From: Pseudomonas aylmerensis
GTDB taxonomy: Bacteria > Pseudomonadota > Gammaproteobacteria > Pseudomonadales > Pseudomonadaceae
DNA length: 64,000 nt
Reading direction: 5' to 3'
Assembly: GCF_001702265.1 (NCBI RefSeq)
Contig: NZ_MAUE01000002.1
Span: 248,001-312,000 of the forward strand
The notes beneath the pieces were generated by a model. It ran no database searches. It had not been told where the DNA came from and saw only the letters and a list, made by a program, of their open reading frames with translations. Of this stretch, positions 53,079 through 64,000 are shown piece after piece. Every line of letters begins with the position of its first letter. The first letter of the stretch is position 1. The position numbers were made by a program, and so were the translations under genes.

Positions 53079-53315
53079 CAGGGTTCCAAGGTGGGGCGAT
53101 ATCCGGGCGCGCGATCATACCGGGATTGGTGATTTTTTGAACAGTATTTTGCAGATTTCATCTCCAACGGTGCGCCAGGGGAAAGCAGGCACGGCCCCTG
53201 CATCTAATTCCCGCAAAGGTGAATGAGTTAAAAAACTGCCGAACCAGAGCGTCTACCGTCTGTCAGACCGTCTAGGCTCTAGCAACTCCTTCTATCTCGC
53301 CCGAGGTCGCATTTG

Positions 53316-55766
<2,451 letters not shown>

Positions 55767-55798
55767 ACATCGCTGACCTGAACATGTGTGCGGGTTTA

Positions 55799-55887
55799 TG
55801 TGGGCGCTGGCTTGCCTGCGATAGCATCACCTCGGTGTGACTGATACGCCGACGTGTCTGCATCGCGGGCAAGCCCGGCGCCCACAT
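55799..55887. repeat. REPIN between glgP and DUF2339 gene
   Basis: ATGTGGGCGCTGGCTTGCCTGCGATAGC and its inverted counterpart GCATCGCGGGCAAGCCCGGCGCCCACAT flank about 35 bases. It is a REPIN whose arms have drifted slightly from each other. Confidence 0.88.
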
Positions 55888-55966
55888 AAGCGTGCTTCCA
55901 CATGGGGTCTGCGTCGATATACTAGGCGCCAGTTCGCCCGCCTCGGGCTGCTTAGGGATATCGACC

Positions 55967-58900
55967 ATGCAATGGATTTTCATGCTGATTGGCCTGGTGC
56001 TCGGCTGGACGCTCGATGAGTCGTTCACCGATGCCGGTTTCGGTGCGCTGTTGGGGTTGGGCGTGGGTCAGGCGATTCGCCTGGCGAAGCTCTCGGCCCA
56101 GGCGGATCAGCAGGCACGTCAGTTGGAAACCACGCAGAAAGCGCTGATCGCGCTGGGTGAGCGCCTGCGGCAATTGGAAGTGCCCACGCCGGCCAGCCCT
56201 GTGAGTGTCGAACCGCTTATCCCTGAGCCGACGCCTGTCACCCAGGCTCCTGAGCTTGTGTGGGAGTTGCCGGCAGAAGCAGAAATAGCCCCCGCCGCTG
56301 CGGCTGTCGAAGCCAGCCAACCGCTGCCGGATGACGTGTGGACCCCCGCGCCCACGCCGCGCCCCCAGGAACCTGAAATCCCCCGCGGCCCCAGCCTGAT
56401 CGAACGCGCGATCAGCGGCGCACGCAATTGGCTGTTTGGCGGCAATACCGTGCTGCGTGTCGGCGTAGTGCTGTTGTTTCTCGGCCTGGCGTTCCTGCTG
56501 CGCTACGCCACCGAAGGCATGGTCGTGCCGATCGAACTGCGTTACGCCGGCGTTGCCGCCGCCGCATTGGGCCTGCTGGGCCTGGGTTGGTGGCTGCGGC
56601 TGCGCAACAGCAACTACGGGCTGATGCTGCAGGGGACCGGCATTGCGGTGCTGTACCTGACGGTGTTTGCCGCGATGCGCCTGCACCCCTTGATCGACCC
56701 GAGCGCGGCGCTGGGGCTGTTGGTGGCGGTCACGGTGTTCTCGGCGATCCTGGCGATTACCCAGGATGCGCTGGGGCTAGCCTGCGCGGCGGCGCTGGGC
56801 GGCTTTGCGGCGCCGATCCTCACCTCAACCGGTGCCGGCAACCATGTGGCGCTGTTCAGTTATTTCGCCCTGCTCAACGCCGGCATCCTTGCCATCGCGT
56901 GGTTCAAAGCCTGGCGCCTGCTCAACCTGATCGGTTTTGCCGGCACCTTTGGCATTGGCTTCGCCTGGGGCATGCGCTCCTACACGCCCGAATTGCTGTG
57001 GAGCACCGAGCCGTTCCTGATCCTGTTTTTCCTGATGTACCTGGCCATCGGCCTGTTGTTCGCCCGGCGCACATTGCTGGAAATGCGTGACGCGCCCGAC
57101 GATGACAGCCGGGCTGCGCTGCTGCGTTGGTCGCTGGCCAAGGGGCACTATGTCGACGGCAGTATGCTGTTTGGCCCGCCGCTGGTGGGGTTCGGCCTGC
57201 AGTTCGCACTGGTGCAGCACCTGGAGTTTGCCGCTGCGTTCAGCGCGTTGGGCCTGGGGATCATCTACATGGGCCTGGCTCGCCTGTTGGGTGGCGGGCG
57301 CGCGTTGCTGCTGGCGGAAACCTGCCTGGCGCTGGGGGTGATCTTTGCCAGCCTGGCCATTCCGTTGGGTCTCGACGCGCGCTGGACCGCCGCCGCCTGG
57401 GCGGTCGAAGGCGCCGGGATCTTCTGGCTTGGCTTGCGTCAGGAGCGGCCCTTGGCGCGTGCCTTCGGCTTGTTGCTGCAAGTGGGTTCGGCGTTGGCAT
57501 TCCTCAGTGAGCTGCGCATCGGCGAGCACACCTTGCTCGACGGCGCCCCGCTGGGGGCGCTGCTGCTCGGCGCGGCGTTGCTGTTCAGCTTCGACCAATT
57601 GCGCAAGGCCTCGGCGCAGCAGTCTGCAGCGTGGGAGCGCAAAGGCCTGCCCGTGTTGGCGAGCCTGGGCCTGGGCTTTTTGTACCTGCTTGCACCGTTC
57701 TTTTTGCTGACCCAAGGCACCGCGATCAGTTGGGCAATCGCCGGTCTGGTGACGCTGTTCGTCGGCCTGCGCATCGGCTCGCGCACCTTTCTGTTCACGG
57801 CATTCGCGGTGCAGTTGCTCGGCGGTGCTGTGTTCCTGCTGCGCTTGCAAGGCGGTGACGGCGCGGCGGTCTTCAATGCGGGCTGGAGCGGTTTGCTGAC
57901 CGCCTCGCTGATCGGCCTGGCCTTGATCGGCGGCATGCTGCTGGCGGCCCGCGATGATAGCGTGCGCGGTGACGTGCGCTTGCTGCGCGGGCTTTCGGTG
58001 GTGCTGCTGGCCGGCTTGGTGCTGATCAACCTCGCGGTGCTGTTCGTGTTGCCGTGGGAAAGCGCCAGCGCGGTGTGGGCGGCCAGTGGCGTGCTGATCA
58101 TCTGGCTGAGCCTGCACTTGCAGCAGCGCGTCAGTTTCGTCTTTGGCCTGCTGTTGCAGGTGATCGGAGGTAGTGCGTTCCTGCTGGCGGTGCCGCAACT
58201 GCTGGGGCCGTTGACCAGCGAGGGCTTGCGGCCGCTGGCCCACAGCGGGTTCTGGACACCGATGGTGCTGGGCCTGGCTGCCCTGGTCGGCGCCTGGCGT
58301 TTGCAACGTGAGCCGCATGCGCCGGTGTTCGCTGTGCTGAAGCTGCAGCGTCTGTCCGACCTGCTGTTGGTGTGGGGCGCGGCCTGGTGGACGCTGGCGT
58401 TGGTAGGTGAAGTGCTGCGGTTTCTTCCTGACGAGCTGCAGGGCCCGGCCTTGCTCGGCATCGCGGCGCTGAGCGTGGCGATCTGGGCGCTGCTGGCGGC
58501 GCGGCTGCACTGGGCGTCGCTCGGTGTGCTATGCGCCTTGCTGATGCCGGCGGCGGGCGTGGTGCTGCTGGTCTCGGCGCACAACTACTATCACCCGGCG
58601 GCGCACTACGGCTGGCTGGCTTGGCTGGCGGTGTTCGCGGTGCACTTCATTGCATTGCGGCGTCTGGCGGCGAGTGTGCCGGCCAGGGTGCTGAGCGTGG
58701 CCCATGTGCTGGGCTGCTGGATGCTGATCGGCGTGCTGGCGCTGGAGCTGCGTTACGGCCTGTTGCGGCTCTCGAGTGAATACAACGCCTGGCGCTGGCT
58801 GGGCTGGGCGATGCTGCCCAGCCTGTATCTGGTGCTGGCCGCCGCGCCGCGCACCTGGCCATGGCCAGTGGCGGCGTACCCGCGTGAGTACCGTGTGCTG

Positions 58901-59491
58901 GCAGCCTTGCCGCTGGCGGTGCTGATGCTCGGCTGGTTTTGGCTGGCGAACAGCTTCAGTGACGGCACGGCGAACCCTTTGCCCTATGTGTCTTTGCTCA
59001 ACCCGTTGGACCTGGGCCTGCTGTTTGCGCTGCTGGGTGTGTACCTGTGGTCGCGCAGCGTGGCGCCGCAACGTGGGCCGCGTGCCGAGTTGATCGCCCA
59101 GGGTGTAGCGGGCGTTTCGCTGTTTGCCTTCTTCACCGCGTTGGTGATGCGCACGGCCCACCATTGGGGCGGGGTGCCTTTCCATTTGGATGCGTTGCTG
59201 GCGTCGATGCTGGTACAGGCCGGCCTGTCGATCGTCTGGACCCTCATCGCCCTCGGCTTGATGATCGGTGGCCACCTGCGCCATCGTCGTGAAGTGTGGT
59301 TGATCGGGGCGGTGTTGATTGCGGTAGTGGTCGCCAAACTGTTCTTTGTCGAACTGAGCAACCGCGGCGGTCTGGCGCGGATCGTGTCGTTCATCGGCGT
59401 GGGCGGGCTGTTGCTGGTGGTGGGCTACTTTGCGCCGCTGCCGCCCAAGCGTGCCGAACCTGTATTGGAAACTGAAGGAGCAGCCTCTTGA
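55967..59491 (+). CDS. Large DUF2339 membrane protein
   Basis: A 1174-residue protein with one N-terminal helix, a coiled/linker region rich in Pro and Glu (about 70-145) and then about 30 predicted helices to the end, the usual layout of DUF2339 (also called YccS/DUF2339-like envelope proteins by some annotators). Function is unknown. GNTVLRVGVVLLFLGLAFLLRY near 155 opens the conserved part. ATG 55967 follows AGGGA. The next gene starts within its stop codon region, so the pair is coupled. Confidence 0.85.
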   Translation: MQWIFMLIGLVLGWTLDESFTDAGFGALLGLGVGQAIRLAKLSAQADQQARQLETTQKALIALGERLRQLEVPTPASPVSVEPLIPEPTPVTQAPELVWELPAEAEIAPAAAAVEASQPLPDDVWTPAPTPRPQEPEIPRGPSLIERAISGARNWLFGGNTVLRVGVVLLFLGLAFLLRYATEGMVVPIELRYAGVAAAALGLLGLGWWLRLRNSNYGLMLQGTGIAVLYLTVFAAMRLHPLIDPSAALGLLVAVTVFSAILAITQDALGLACAAALGGFAAPILTSTGAGNHVALFSYFALLNAGILAIAWFKAWRLLNLIGFAGTFGIGFAWGMRSYTPELLWSTEPFLILFFLMYLAIGLLFARRTLLEMRDAPDDDSRAALLRWSLAKGHYVDGSMLFGPPLVGFGLQFALVQHLEFAAAFSALGLGIIYMGLARLLGGGRALLLAETCLALGVIFASLAIPLGLDARWTAAAWAVEGAGIFWLGLRQERPLARAFGLLLQVGSALAFLSELRIGEHTLLDGAPLGALLLGAALLFSFDQLRKASAQQSAAWERKGLPVLASLGLGFLYLLAPFFLLTQGTAISWAIAGLVTLFVGLRIGSRTFLFTAFAVQLLGGAVFLLRLQGGDGAAVFNAGWSGLLTASLIGLALIGGMLLAARDDSVRGDVRLLRGLSVVLLAGLVLINLAVLFVLPWESASAVWAASGVLIIWLSLHLQQRVSFVFGLLLQVIGGSAFLLAVPQLLGPLTSEGLRPLAHSGFWTPMVLGLAALVGAWRLQREPHAPVFAVLKLQRLSDLLLVWGAAWWTLALVGEVLRFLPDELQGPALLGIAALSVAIWALLAARLHWASLGVLCALLMPAAGVVLLVSAHNYYHPAAHYGWLAWLAVFAVHFIALRRLAASVPARVLSVAHVLGCWMLIGVLALELRYGLLRLSSEYNAWRWLGWAMLPSLYLVLAAAPRTWPWPVAAYPREYRVLAALPLAVLMLGWFWLANSFSDGTANPLPYVSLLNPLDLGLLFALLGVYLWSRSVAPQRGPRAELIAQGVAGVSLFAFFTALVMRTAHHWGGVPFHLDALLASMLVQAGLSIVWTLIALGLMIGGHLRHRREVWLIGAVLIAVVVAKLFFVELSNRGGLARIVSFIGVGGLLLVVGYFAPLPPKRAEPVLETEGAAS

Positions 59492-60843
59492 TCGGTAAGT
59501 TGAGCATGATTGCGGTGGGCTTGTGTACGACGTTGGCCGTGTGGGCGCAGGAAACCCCGGCCGATTTCACCACCCAGGTACCGCTGGCGGTGAGTGGCAA
59601 CGGCCCTTGGTATCGCCTGGAGTTGCCCCTCGCCGTGCAGTTGGCCGCGCGCCAGGCTGACCTGAGCGATGTGCGCGTGTTCAACGCCGCCGGCGAGCCG
59701 CAAGCCTATGCGCTGTCGCGCCAGACCTCCGAGCGCACCGAAAGCCGCAACATCACTGACGTGAAGTGGTTCCCGCTGTACGCCTCCGATACCCGTGACG
59801 CTTCGCCTGGCGTGACGATGAAAGCCACTACGGCGGGCACGCTGGTGGAAATCAAACCCTCGAGCGGCGCGAAGCCCGGCAAGCAGGTATTGCGCGGCTG
59901 GGTGCTGGATGCCAGCGCGATCAAGGCGCCATTGCAGCAGTTGAGCCTCGACTGGAGCCGCGACCACGAGGGCTTCCAGCGCTTCAGCATCGAAGCCAGC
60001 GATGACTTGCAGCACTGGGAATCCTGGGGCGATGGGCAGGTGGCACGCTTGTCGTTTGCCGATGAGCGAGTCGAGCAGCATGACGTCAGCTTGCCAGGGC
60101 AGTCCGCACGCTACCTGCGCCTGATGTGGCAAGGCCAGGCGGCGCCGCGCCTGACCTCGGCCAAGCTGGTGAGTGCATCGAGCAGCAGTCTGCCGCTGCC
60201 GTTGGTGTGGTCGCAGCCGTTGGCGGGGTCGCGGCTCAAGGCGGGGGAGTACAGTTGGCAGTTGCCGGTGGGGCTGAATGTCGAGCGCTTGCGGGTTGAA
60301 TTGAAGCAGCCCAACACCTTGGCGCCGGTGACCTTGGCAGGGCGGCGGGACAGCCAGCAGGCCTGGCAACCGTTGAGCAATGGCTTGCTGTACCGCCTGA
60401 CCCAGAACGGCCAGGACGTGGTGCAGGATGAGCTGCGTTTGCCTGGCCAGGTGGTCAACCAGCTGAAATTGCAGGTGGACGAGCGCGGCGGTGGCCTGGG
60501 CGTTGAAGCACCGGCCCTGCGTTTTGCCGTGCGCGCCACGCAGTTGGTGTTCCTGGCGCGGGGTGAGCCGCCGTTCACGCTGGCGTTGGGCAATGCCTCG
60601 GTGAAGGCGGCGAACCTGCCGCTGTCGACGCTGATTCCCGATTACAGCGCCGCGCGCGTCAAGGCGCTGGGCCAGGCTACGTTGTCGACGGAGGTGGTGG
60701 TCAAATCGCCGGCCGTGGTGGCGCCGACCGAGGCCGGCACCGACTGGAAGAAGCTCGGCCTGTGGGCCGTACTCCTGCTGGGTGTGGCGGCGCTGGGAGG
60801 CATGGCCTACAGTTTGCTGCGCAAGCCGCCGGTGGCACGTTAA
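59488..60843 (+). CDS. DUF3999-family secreted/anchored protein
   Basis: A 451-residue protein with an N-terminal signal peptide (cut after WAQ near 21) and a C-terminal membrane helix (about 422-442), so the beta-rich body is periplasmic. The sequence resembles DUF3999, whose genes usually follow DUF2339 genes, suggesting one envelope system. The start is TTG, overlapping the upstream stop (TTGA), with GGAG 10 bases before; no better start is available since the signal peptide begins immediately after it. Confidence 0.85.
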   Translation: MIGKLSMIAVGLCTTLAVWAQETPADFTTQVPLAVSGNGPWYRLELPLAVQLAARQADLSDVRVFNAAGEPQAYALSRQTSERTESRNITDVKWFPLYASDTRDASPGVTMKATTAGTLVEIKPSSGAKPGKQVLRGWVLDASAIKAPLQQLSLDWSRDHEGFQRFSIEASDDLQHWESWGDGQVARLSFADERVEQHDVSLPGQSARYLRLMWQGQAAPRLTSAKLVSASSSSLPLPLVWSQPLAGSRLKAGEYSWQLPVGLNVERLRVELKQPNTLAPVTLAGRRDSQQAWQPLSNGLLYRLTQNGQDVVQDELRLPGQVVNQLKLQVDERGGGLGVEAPALRFAVRATQLVFLARGEPPFTLALGNASVKAANLPLSTLIPDYSAARVKALGQATLSTEVVVKSPAVVAPTEAGTDWKKLGLWAVLLLGVAALGGMAYSLLRKPPVAR

Positions 60844-60953
60844 ATAAAGTCCATGAACTCTATTGGGTTTAAATCCTCTGATAGGAGGAAATACGCCCCG
60901 ACTCGCGTTAAACTGCGCGGGTTTTTAGCCCCCCCCATTCTCCGGAGCCTTCC

Positions 60954-61964
60954 ATGTCCCGCGTTACCTTGAGTCGCTATTTGATTGAGCAGACCCGCAG
61001 CAACAACACGCCTGCCGATCTGCGCTTCCTTATCGAAGTGGTGGCGCGTGCTTGCAAGGAAATCAGCCACGCCGTCTCCAAAGGCGCACTGGGTGGTGTC
61101 CTGGGCAGCATGGGCACTGAAAACGTGCAGGGCGAAGTACAGAAGAAGCTCGACGTACTCTCCAACGAGATCCTGCTCGAAGCCAACGAATGGGGCGGTC
61201 ACCTGGCCGGCATGGCGTCCGAAGAAATGGACAATGCCTACCAGATTCCGGGCAAATACCCGAAAGGCGCCTACCTGTTGGTATTCGACCCGCTGGACGG
61301 TTCGTCGAACATCGACATCAATGCCCCGGTCGGCACCATCTTCTCGGTACTGCGTTGCCCGAACGAATACCTGAGCCAGAACGAAGCCTTGAACGAAAAG
61401 GCCTTCCTGCAGCCAGGCACCGAGCAGGTCGCTGCCGGCTACGCGATCTACGGCCCGCAGACCATGCTGGTGCTGACCCTGGGCGACGGCGTCAAGGGCT
61501 TTACCCTGGACCGTGAAATGGGCAGCTTCGTACTGACCCACGAAGACATCTCGATCCCTGCCTCGACCCAGGAATTCGCGATCAACATGTCCAACCAGCG
61601 TCACTGGGAAGCCCCGGTACAGCGCTACGTCAACGAGCTGATGGAAGGCGAGGAAGGCCCGTTGAAGAAGAACTTCAACATGCGCTGGGTGGCTGCGATG
61701 GTCGCTGACGTACACCGCATCCTGACCCGTGGTGGCCTGTTCATGTACCCACGCGACAGCCGCGAGCCATCCAAGCCAGGCAAGCTGCGCCTGATGTACG
61801 AAGCCAACCCGATGTCGTTCCTGGTAGAGCAGGCGGGCGGTGCGTCCACCGACGGCCACCAGCGCATCCTCGACATCCAGCCTGAAGGCCTGCACCAGCG
61901 TGTGGCGGTGTTCCTGGGTTCCAAGGAAGAAGTTGAGCGTGTGACGGCCTATCACAAGGCATAA
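60954..61964 (+). CDS. fbp: Fructose-1,6-bisphosphatase class I
   Basis: A 336-residue gluconeogenic phosphatase. The metal site [20 protein letters not shown] near 118-137 is intact, as is the substrate-binding GGLFMYPRD region near 260 and an [14 protein letters not shown] stretch near 281. GGAG lies upstream of the ATG. A strong terminator follows. Proximity to glgP and gpmI is only a few kilobases and probably has no operon meaning. Confidence 0.97.
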   Translation: MSRVTLSRYLIEQTRSNNTPADLRFLIEVVARACKEISHAVSKGALGGVLGSMGTENVQGEVQKKLDVLSNEILLEANEWGGHLAGMASEEMDNAYQIPGKYPKGAYLLVFDPLDGSSNIDINAPVGTIFSVLRCPNEYLSQNEALNEKAFLQPGTEQVAAGYAIYGPQTMLVLTLGDGVKGFTLDREMGSFVLTHEDISIPASTQEFAINMSNQRHWEAPVQRYVNELMEGEEGPLKKNFNMRWVAAMVADVHRILTRGGLFMYPRDSREPSKPGKLRLMYEANPMSFLVEQAGGASTDGHQRILDIQPEGLHQRVAVFLGSKEEVERVTAYHKA

Positions 61965-62014
61965 CCCACGGCGATAAATTATCGGCCGTGTTGTGAGCTG
62001 GTTCACCGTTAAAG

Positions 62015-62052
62015 AAGCCCCGAAACGTTTCAGCGTTTTCGGGGCTTTTTTG
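62015..62052 (+). terminator. Rho-independent terminator of fbp
   Basis: AAGCCCCGAAACG-TTTCAG-CGTTTTCGGGGCTT forms a long stem followed by six T residues, about 50 bases after the fbp stop. Confidence 0.93.
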
Positions 62053-62140
62053 TTTTCGTTCGTCGGGAACCAGACACCTCTTTTCCCTTCTAAGCTTCTG
62101 GCAGATACCCAAGCTGCTTCGTCCCTCCAGGAGTTTTTCC

Positions 62141-62395
62141 ATGTCGTTACGCCGTCTCGCTTTGCTGGCTTTTTGCGTGCTGTTGGCCGCTTGCAGCAAG
62201 GTCAACCAGGAAAATTACGCAAAGTTGTCGGCTGGCATGGCCAAGGCCGAGGTGGAGTCGCTGCTGGGTAAGCCGACCGATTGTTCTGGCGCACTGGGCA
62301 TGTCCAGCTGCACGTGGGGCGATAAAAACAGCTTTATCAGCGTTCAATATGCCGGTGACAAAGTTCTGATGTTTTCCGGGCAAGGCCTGAAGTAA
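62141..62395 (+). CDS. Small lipoprotein, DUF3862/SmpA-like
   Basis: An 84-residue lipoprotein. The signal peptide ends in a LLAAC lipobox (Cys 18), followed by NYAKLSAGMAKAEVESLLGKPTDC, a pattern of the BamE/SmpA/DUF3862 fold, and a C-terminal beta hairpin with a second Cys pair (DCSGALGMSSC). Role unknown; such domains often sit in the outer-membrane assembly machinery. GGAG is upstream. It precedes the Blc-type lipocalin gene by 30 bases. Confidence 0.8.
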   Translation: MSLRRLALLAFCVLLAACSKVNQENYAKLSAGMAKAEVESLLGKPTDCSGALGMSSCTWGDKNSFISVQYAGDKVLMFSGQGLK

Positions 62396-62425
62396 ACCGG
62401 GGCGAGAGCCTGCGGGAGAAGAAGA

Positions 62426-62995
62426 ATGATGCGTTTTGTTTTGTGCCTTTGTGCCAGCCTGTTTTTGGCGGGCTGCGCCAGTCATTCTGGCGATGATCTG
62501 CAACCCAAGACCGCGAGCAACGTCAATCTCAAGCGTTACCAGGGCACCTGGTATGAGTTGGCCCGATTGCCGATGTACTTCCAGCGCAACTGCGCGCAGT
62601 CCGAAGCCCGCTACACACTGCTGCCCGATGGCGATATGTCGGTGTTCAACCGCTGCCTGACCAGCGAGTGGAAGTGGGAAGAAGCCAAAGGCACGGCCAC
62701 GCCGCAAGTGCCGGGCAAGACCGACAAGCTCTGGGTTGAATTCAATAACTGGTTTACCGCGCTGCTGCCCGGCGTCGCCAAGGGCGACTACTGGGTACTG
62801 TACGTCAGCGATGACTACAAGACCGCCATCGTAGGCAGCCCGAGCCGGCGCTACATGTGGATCCTGTCGCGCACGCCGACGGTGAATGCCGACACCCGCG
62901 AAGACCTGCTCAGCAGGGCGCGGCAACAGGGGTATGACACCACACGGTTGATCTGGCGTACGTCGGACAAGCAGATGGCCAAGACCTCGGAGTAA
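62426..62995 (+). CDS. blc: Blc-type outer-membrane lipocalin
   Basis: A 189-residue lipoprotein with an LFLAGC lipobox (Cys 16). The lipocalin body has the structurally conserved motif RYQGTWYELARLPMYFQRNCA near 37-57, the SEARYTLLPDG strand, and YWVLYVSDDYKTAIVGSPSRRYMWILSRTP near the end. Bacterial lipocalins bind lysophospholipids or fatty acids and act in membrane maintenance. It is probably co-transcribed with the preceding small lipoprotein. A REP-derived terminator follows. Confidence 0.92.
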   Translation: MMRFVLCLCASLFLAGCASHSGDDLQPKTASNVNLKRYQGTWYELARLPMYFQRNCAQSEARYTLLPDGDMSVFNRCLTSEWKWEEAKGTATPQVPGKTDKLWVEFNNWFTALLPGVAKGDYWVLYVSDDYKTAIVGSPSRRYMWILSRTPTVNADTREDLLSRARQQGYDTTRLIWRTSDKQMAKTSE

Positions 62996-63015
62996 CTGAG
63001 GGAACCCTCAATCCA

Positions 63016-63051
63016 ATAGGGGAGCTGGCTTGCCAGCTCCCCTATTTTTTT
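63016..63051. terminator. Bidirectional terminator built from a REP-like hairpin
   Basis: ATAGGGGAGCTGGC-TT-GCCAGCTCCCCTAT is a perfect 14-base-pair stem followed by seven T residues on the plus strand. The core GGAGCTGGCTTGCC is REP-like. It lies between convergent genes blc and hutF. Confidence 0.85.
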
Positions 63052-63061
63052 GTGTCGTCCG

Positions 63062-64000
63062 TCAGCCGAGCAAATCCTTCAAGACTTGCGTGAATGCCCG
63101 GCTGCTTTCTTCCTCGCCAGCATGGCGCCCATCCCGTACTACCCACTTACCGTTGACCAGCACATCGCGTACTTGCCGATCACCACCGGCGAACAGCCAG
63201 CGATTCAGGATCCCGTCTTCACTCGCCGTGGCCAGGTACGGATCATTGCCGTCCAGCACAATCCAATCCGCACGCTTACCCACTTCCAGTCGACCAATCG
63301 GCTGCCCCAGCGCCTGTGCGCCACCGTCCAGCGCGGCATCGAACAGTGTGCGGCCGACCATCGGCTGATCGCTGCGATACAAGCGATTGCGCCGCTGGTC
63401 GCGCAGGCGCTGGCCGTATTCCAGCCAGCGCAATTCTTCGACCACGCTCAGTGAGACGTGGCTGTCGGAGCCGATCCCAATGCGGCCGCCCTGTGCCAGA
63501 AAGTCCACGGCCGGGAAGATCCCGTCGCCCAGGTTGGCTTCGGTGGTCAGGCACAAACCGGCAATCGCGCGGCTCTTGGCCATGCGGGCGACTTCGTCGG
63601 TATCCGCGTGAGTGGCGTGCACCAGGCACCAGCGTTCATCCACCTCGACATTGTCATACAGCCATTGCAGCGGGCGTTTGCCGCTCCAGGCCAGGCAGTC
63701 GTCGACCTCCTTTTGCTGCTCGGCAATGTGGATATGCACCGGGCAAGCTTTGTCGCTGGCGGCCAGCACGTCATTGATTTGTTGCGGGGTCACCGCGCGC
63801 AGGGAGTGAAAGCACAACCCCAGCTGCTGCGCCGGTTGCGCGGCGAGGATCGGTTTCAGGCGCGCTTGCAGGTCCAGGTAGTTTTCCGTGCTGTTGATAA
63901 ACCGGCGCTGGCCGTCATTGGGTGCCTGGCCGCCAAATCCCGAGTGGGTGTAGAGCACCGGCACCAATGTCAGCCCGATGCCGCTGCTGGCGGCCGCCTG
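63062..64000 (-). CDS. hutF: Formimidoylglutamate deiminase HutF, 5' end outside window
   Basis: The last 312 codons of an amidohydrolase that converts N-formimino-L-glutamate to N-formylglutamate in the five-step histidine degradation route used by pseudomonads. YTHSGFGGQAPN, the metal/active-site HIHIAEQQKEVDDC, LVHATHADTDEV, LCLTTEANLGDGIFP and GIGSDSHVSLS blocks are in the expected order. The frame is open to the window end, so the start lies beyond. The C-terminal part (GRLEVGKRADWIVLDG) is intact. The rest of the hut cluster presumably lies to the right. Confidence 0.93.
   Translation of the reverse strand, partial: QAAASSGIGLTLVPVLYTHSGFGGQAPNDGQRRFINSTENYLDLQARLKPILAAQPAQQLGLCFHSLRAVTPQQINDVLAASDKACPVHIHIAEQQKEVDDCLAWSGKRPLQWLYDNVEVDERWCLVHATHADTDEVARMAKSRAIAGLCLTTEANLGDGIFPAVDFLAQGGRIGIGSDSHVSLSVVEELRWLEYGQRLRDQRRNRLYRSDQPMVGRTLFDAALDGGAQALGQPIGRLEVGKRADWIVLDGNDPYLATASEDGILNRWLFAGGDRQVRDVLVNGKWVVRDGRHAGEEESSRAFTQVLKDLLG

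Overview
The window reads as a chromosome segment of a fluorescent Pseudomonas, most likely the P. fluorescens group. This rests on gene content and order (hisB-hisH-hisA-hisF, gpmI-envC-ctpA, grxC-secB-trmL, ntrBC-glnA-thiI-typA, asmA-mutY-yggX next to tRNA-Phe), GC-rich codon use, and many intergenic REP/REPIN palindromes of the GTGGGAGCGGGCTTGCCCGCGA type. The assignment is by recall and pattern; no database search was run.

Positions 1-9,950 are the right end of a prophage or phage-derived island. It begins inside a tail gene (DUF2163) and continues with an NlpC/P60 tail peptidase, a large tail-tip protein, a two-module tail fibre ending in an SGNH hydrolase, a GH104 (lambda R-like) endolysin and a nested Rz/Rz1 spanin pair. 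Around the lysis genes lie AT-rich accessory genes: a small basic protein and a lone winged-helix DNA-binding protein on the minus strand, and a MASE2-GGDEF diguanylate cyclase on the plus strand. A decayed IS3-family transposase and a 12-G homopolymer fill the space up to a tRNA-Thr(TGT), a plausible island boundary. No integrase, portal or capsid gene is visible.

Positions 10,400-22,000 hold an orphan bcsQ/wssA-like ATPase without any cellulose synthase genes, a polar amino-acid ABC transporter operon (ATPase, binding protein, two permeases, then an overlapping methyltransferase gene), a GabP-type permease behind a sigma-54 promoter candidate, an alpha/beta hydrolase, a BASS/ACR3-type transporter and an ArnT-like glycosyltransferase, followed by tRNA-Phe.

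Positions 22,400-43,600 carry housekeeping and envelope genes. They include yggX-mutY-asmA, an OFA-family MFS transporter, two unusual membrane proteins (DUF308 fused to a papain-like domain; MASE1-PAS without an output domain) and the histidine genes hisB-hisH-(DUF2164)-hisA-hisF. A binding protein, the yibQ-like/ctpA/envC/gpmI block and rhodanese-grxC-secB-trmL follow. Intergenic spaces here hold most of the repeats: a 131-bp tandem triplication of a REPIN-bearing unit, a nested REPIN, and a four-copy non-REP repeat.

Positions 43,600-52,400 form the nitrogen-control block ntrC-ntrB, a secreted chorismate mutase, glnA, thiI and typA, with sigma-54 promoter and NtrC-site candidates upstream of ntrB and glnA. 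The final part carries ykgJ, glgP, a DUF2339/DUF3999 envelope pair, fbp, two small lipoproteins (one a Blc-type lipocalin) and the 3' part of hutF, which runs off the window.

The least explained material is the prophage accessory block (5,777-9,367), the orphan bcsQ, the two unusual membrane proteins and the intergenic repeat arrays.
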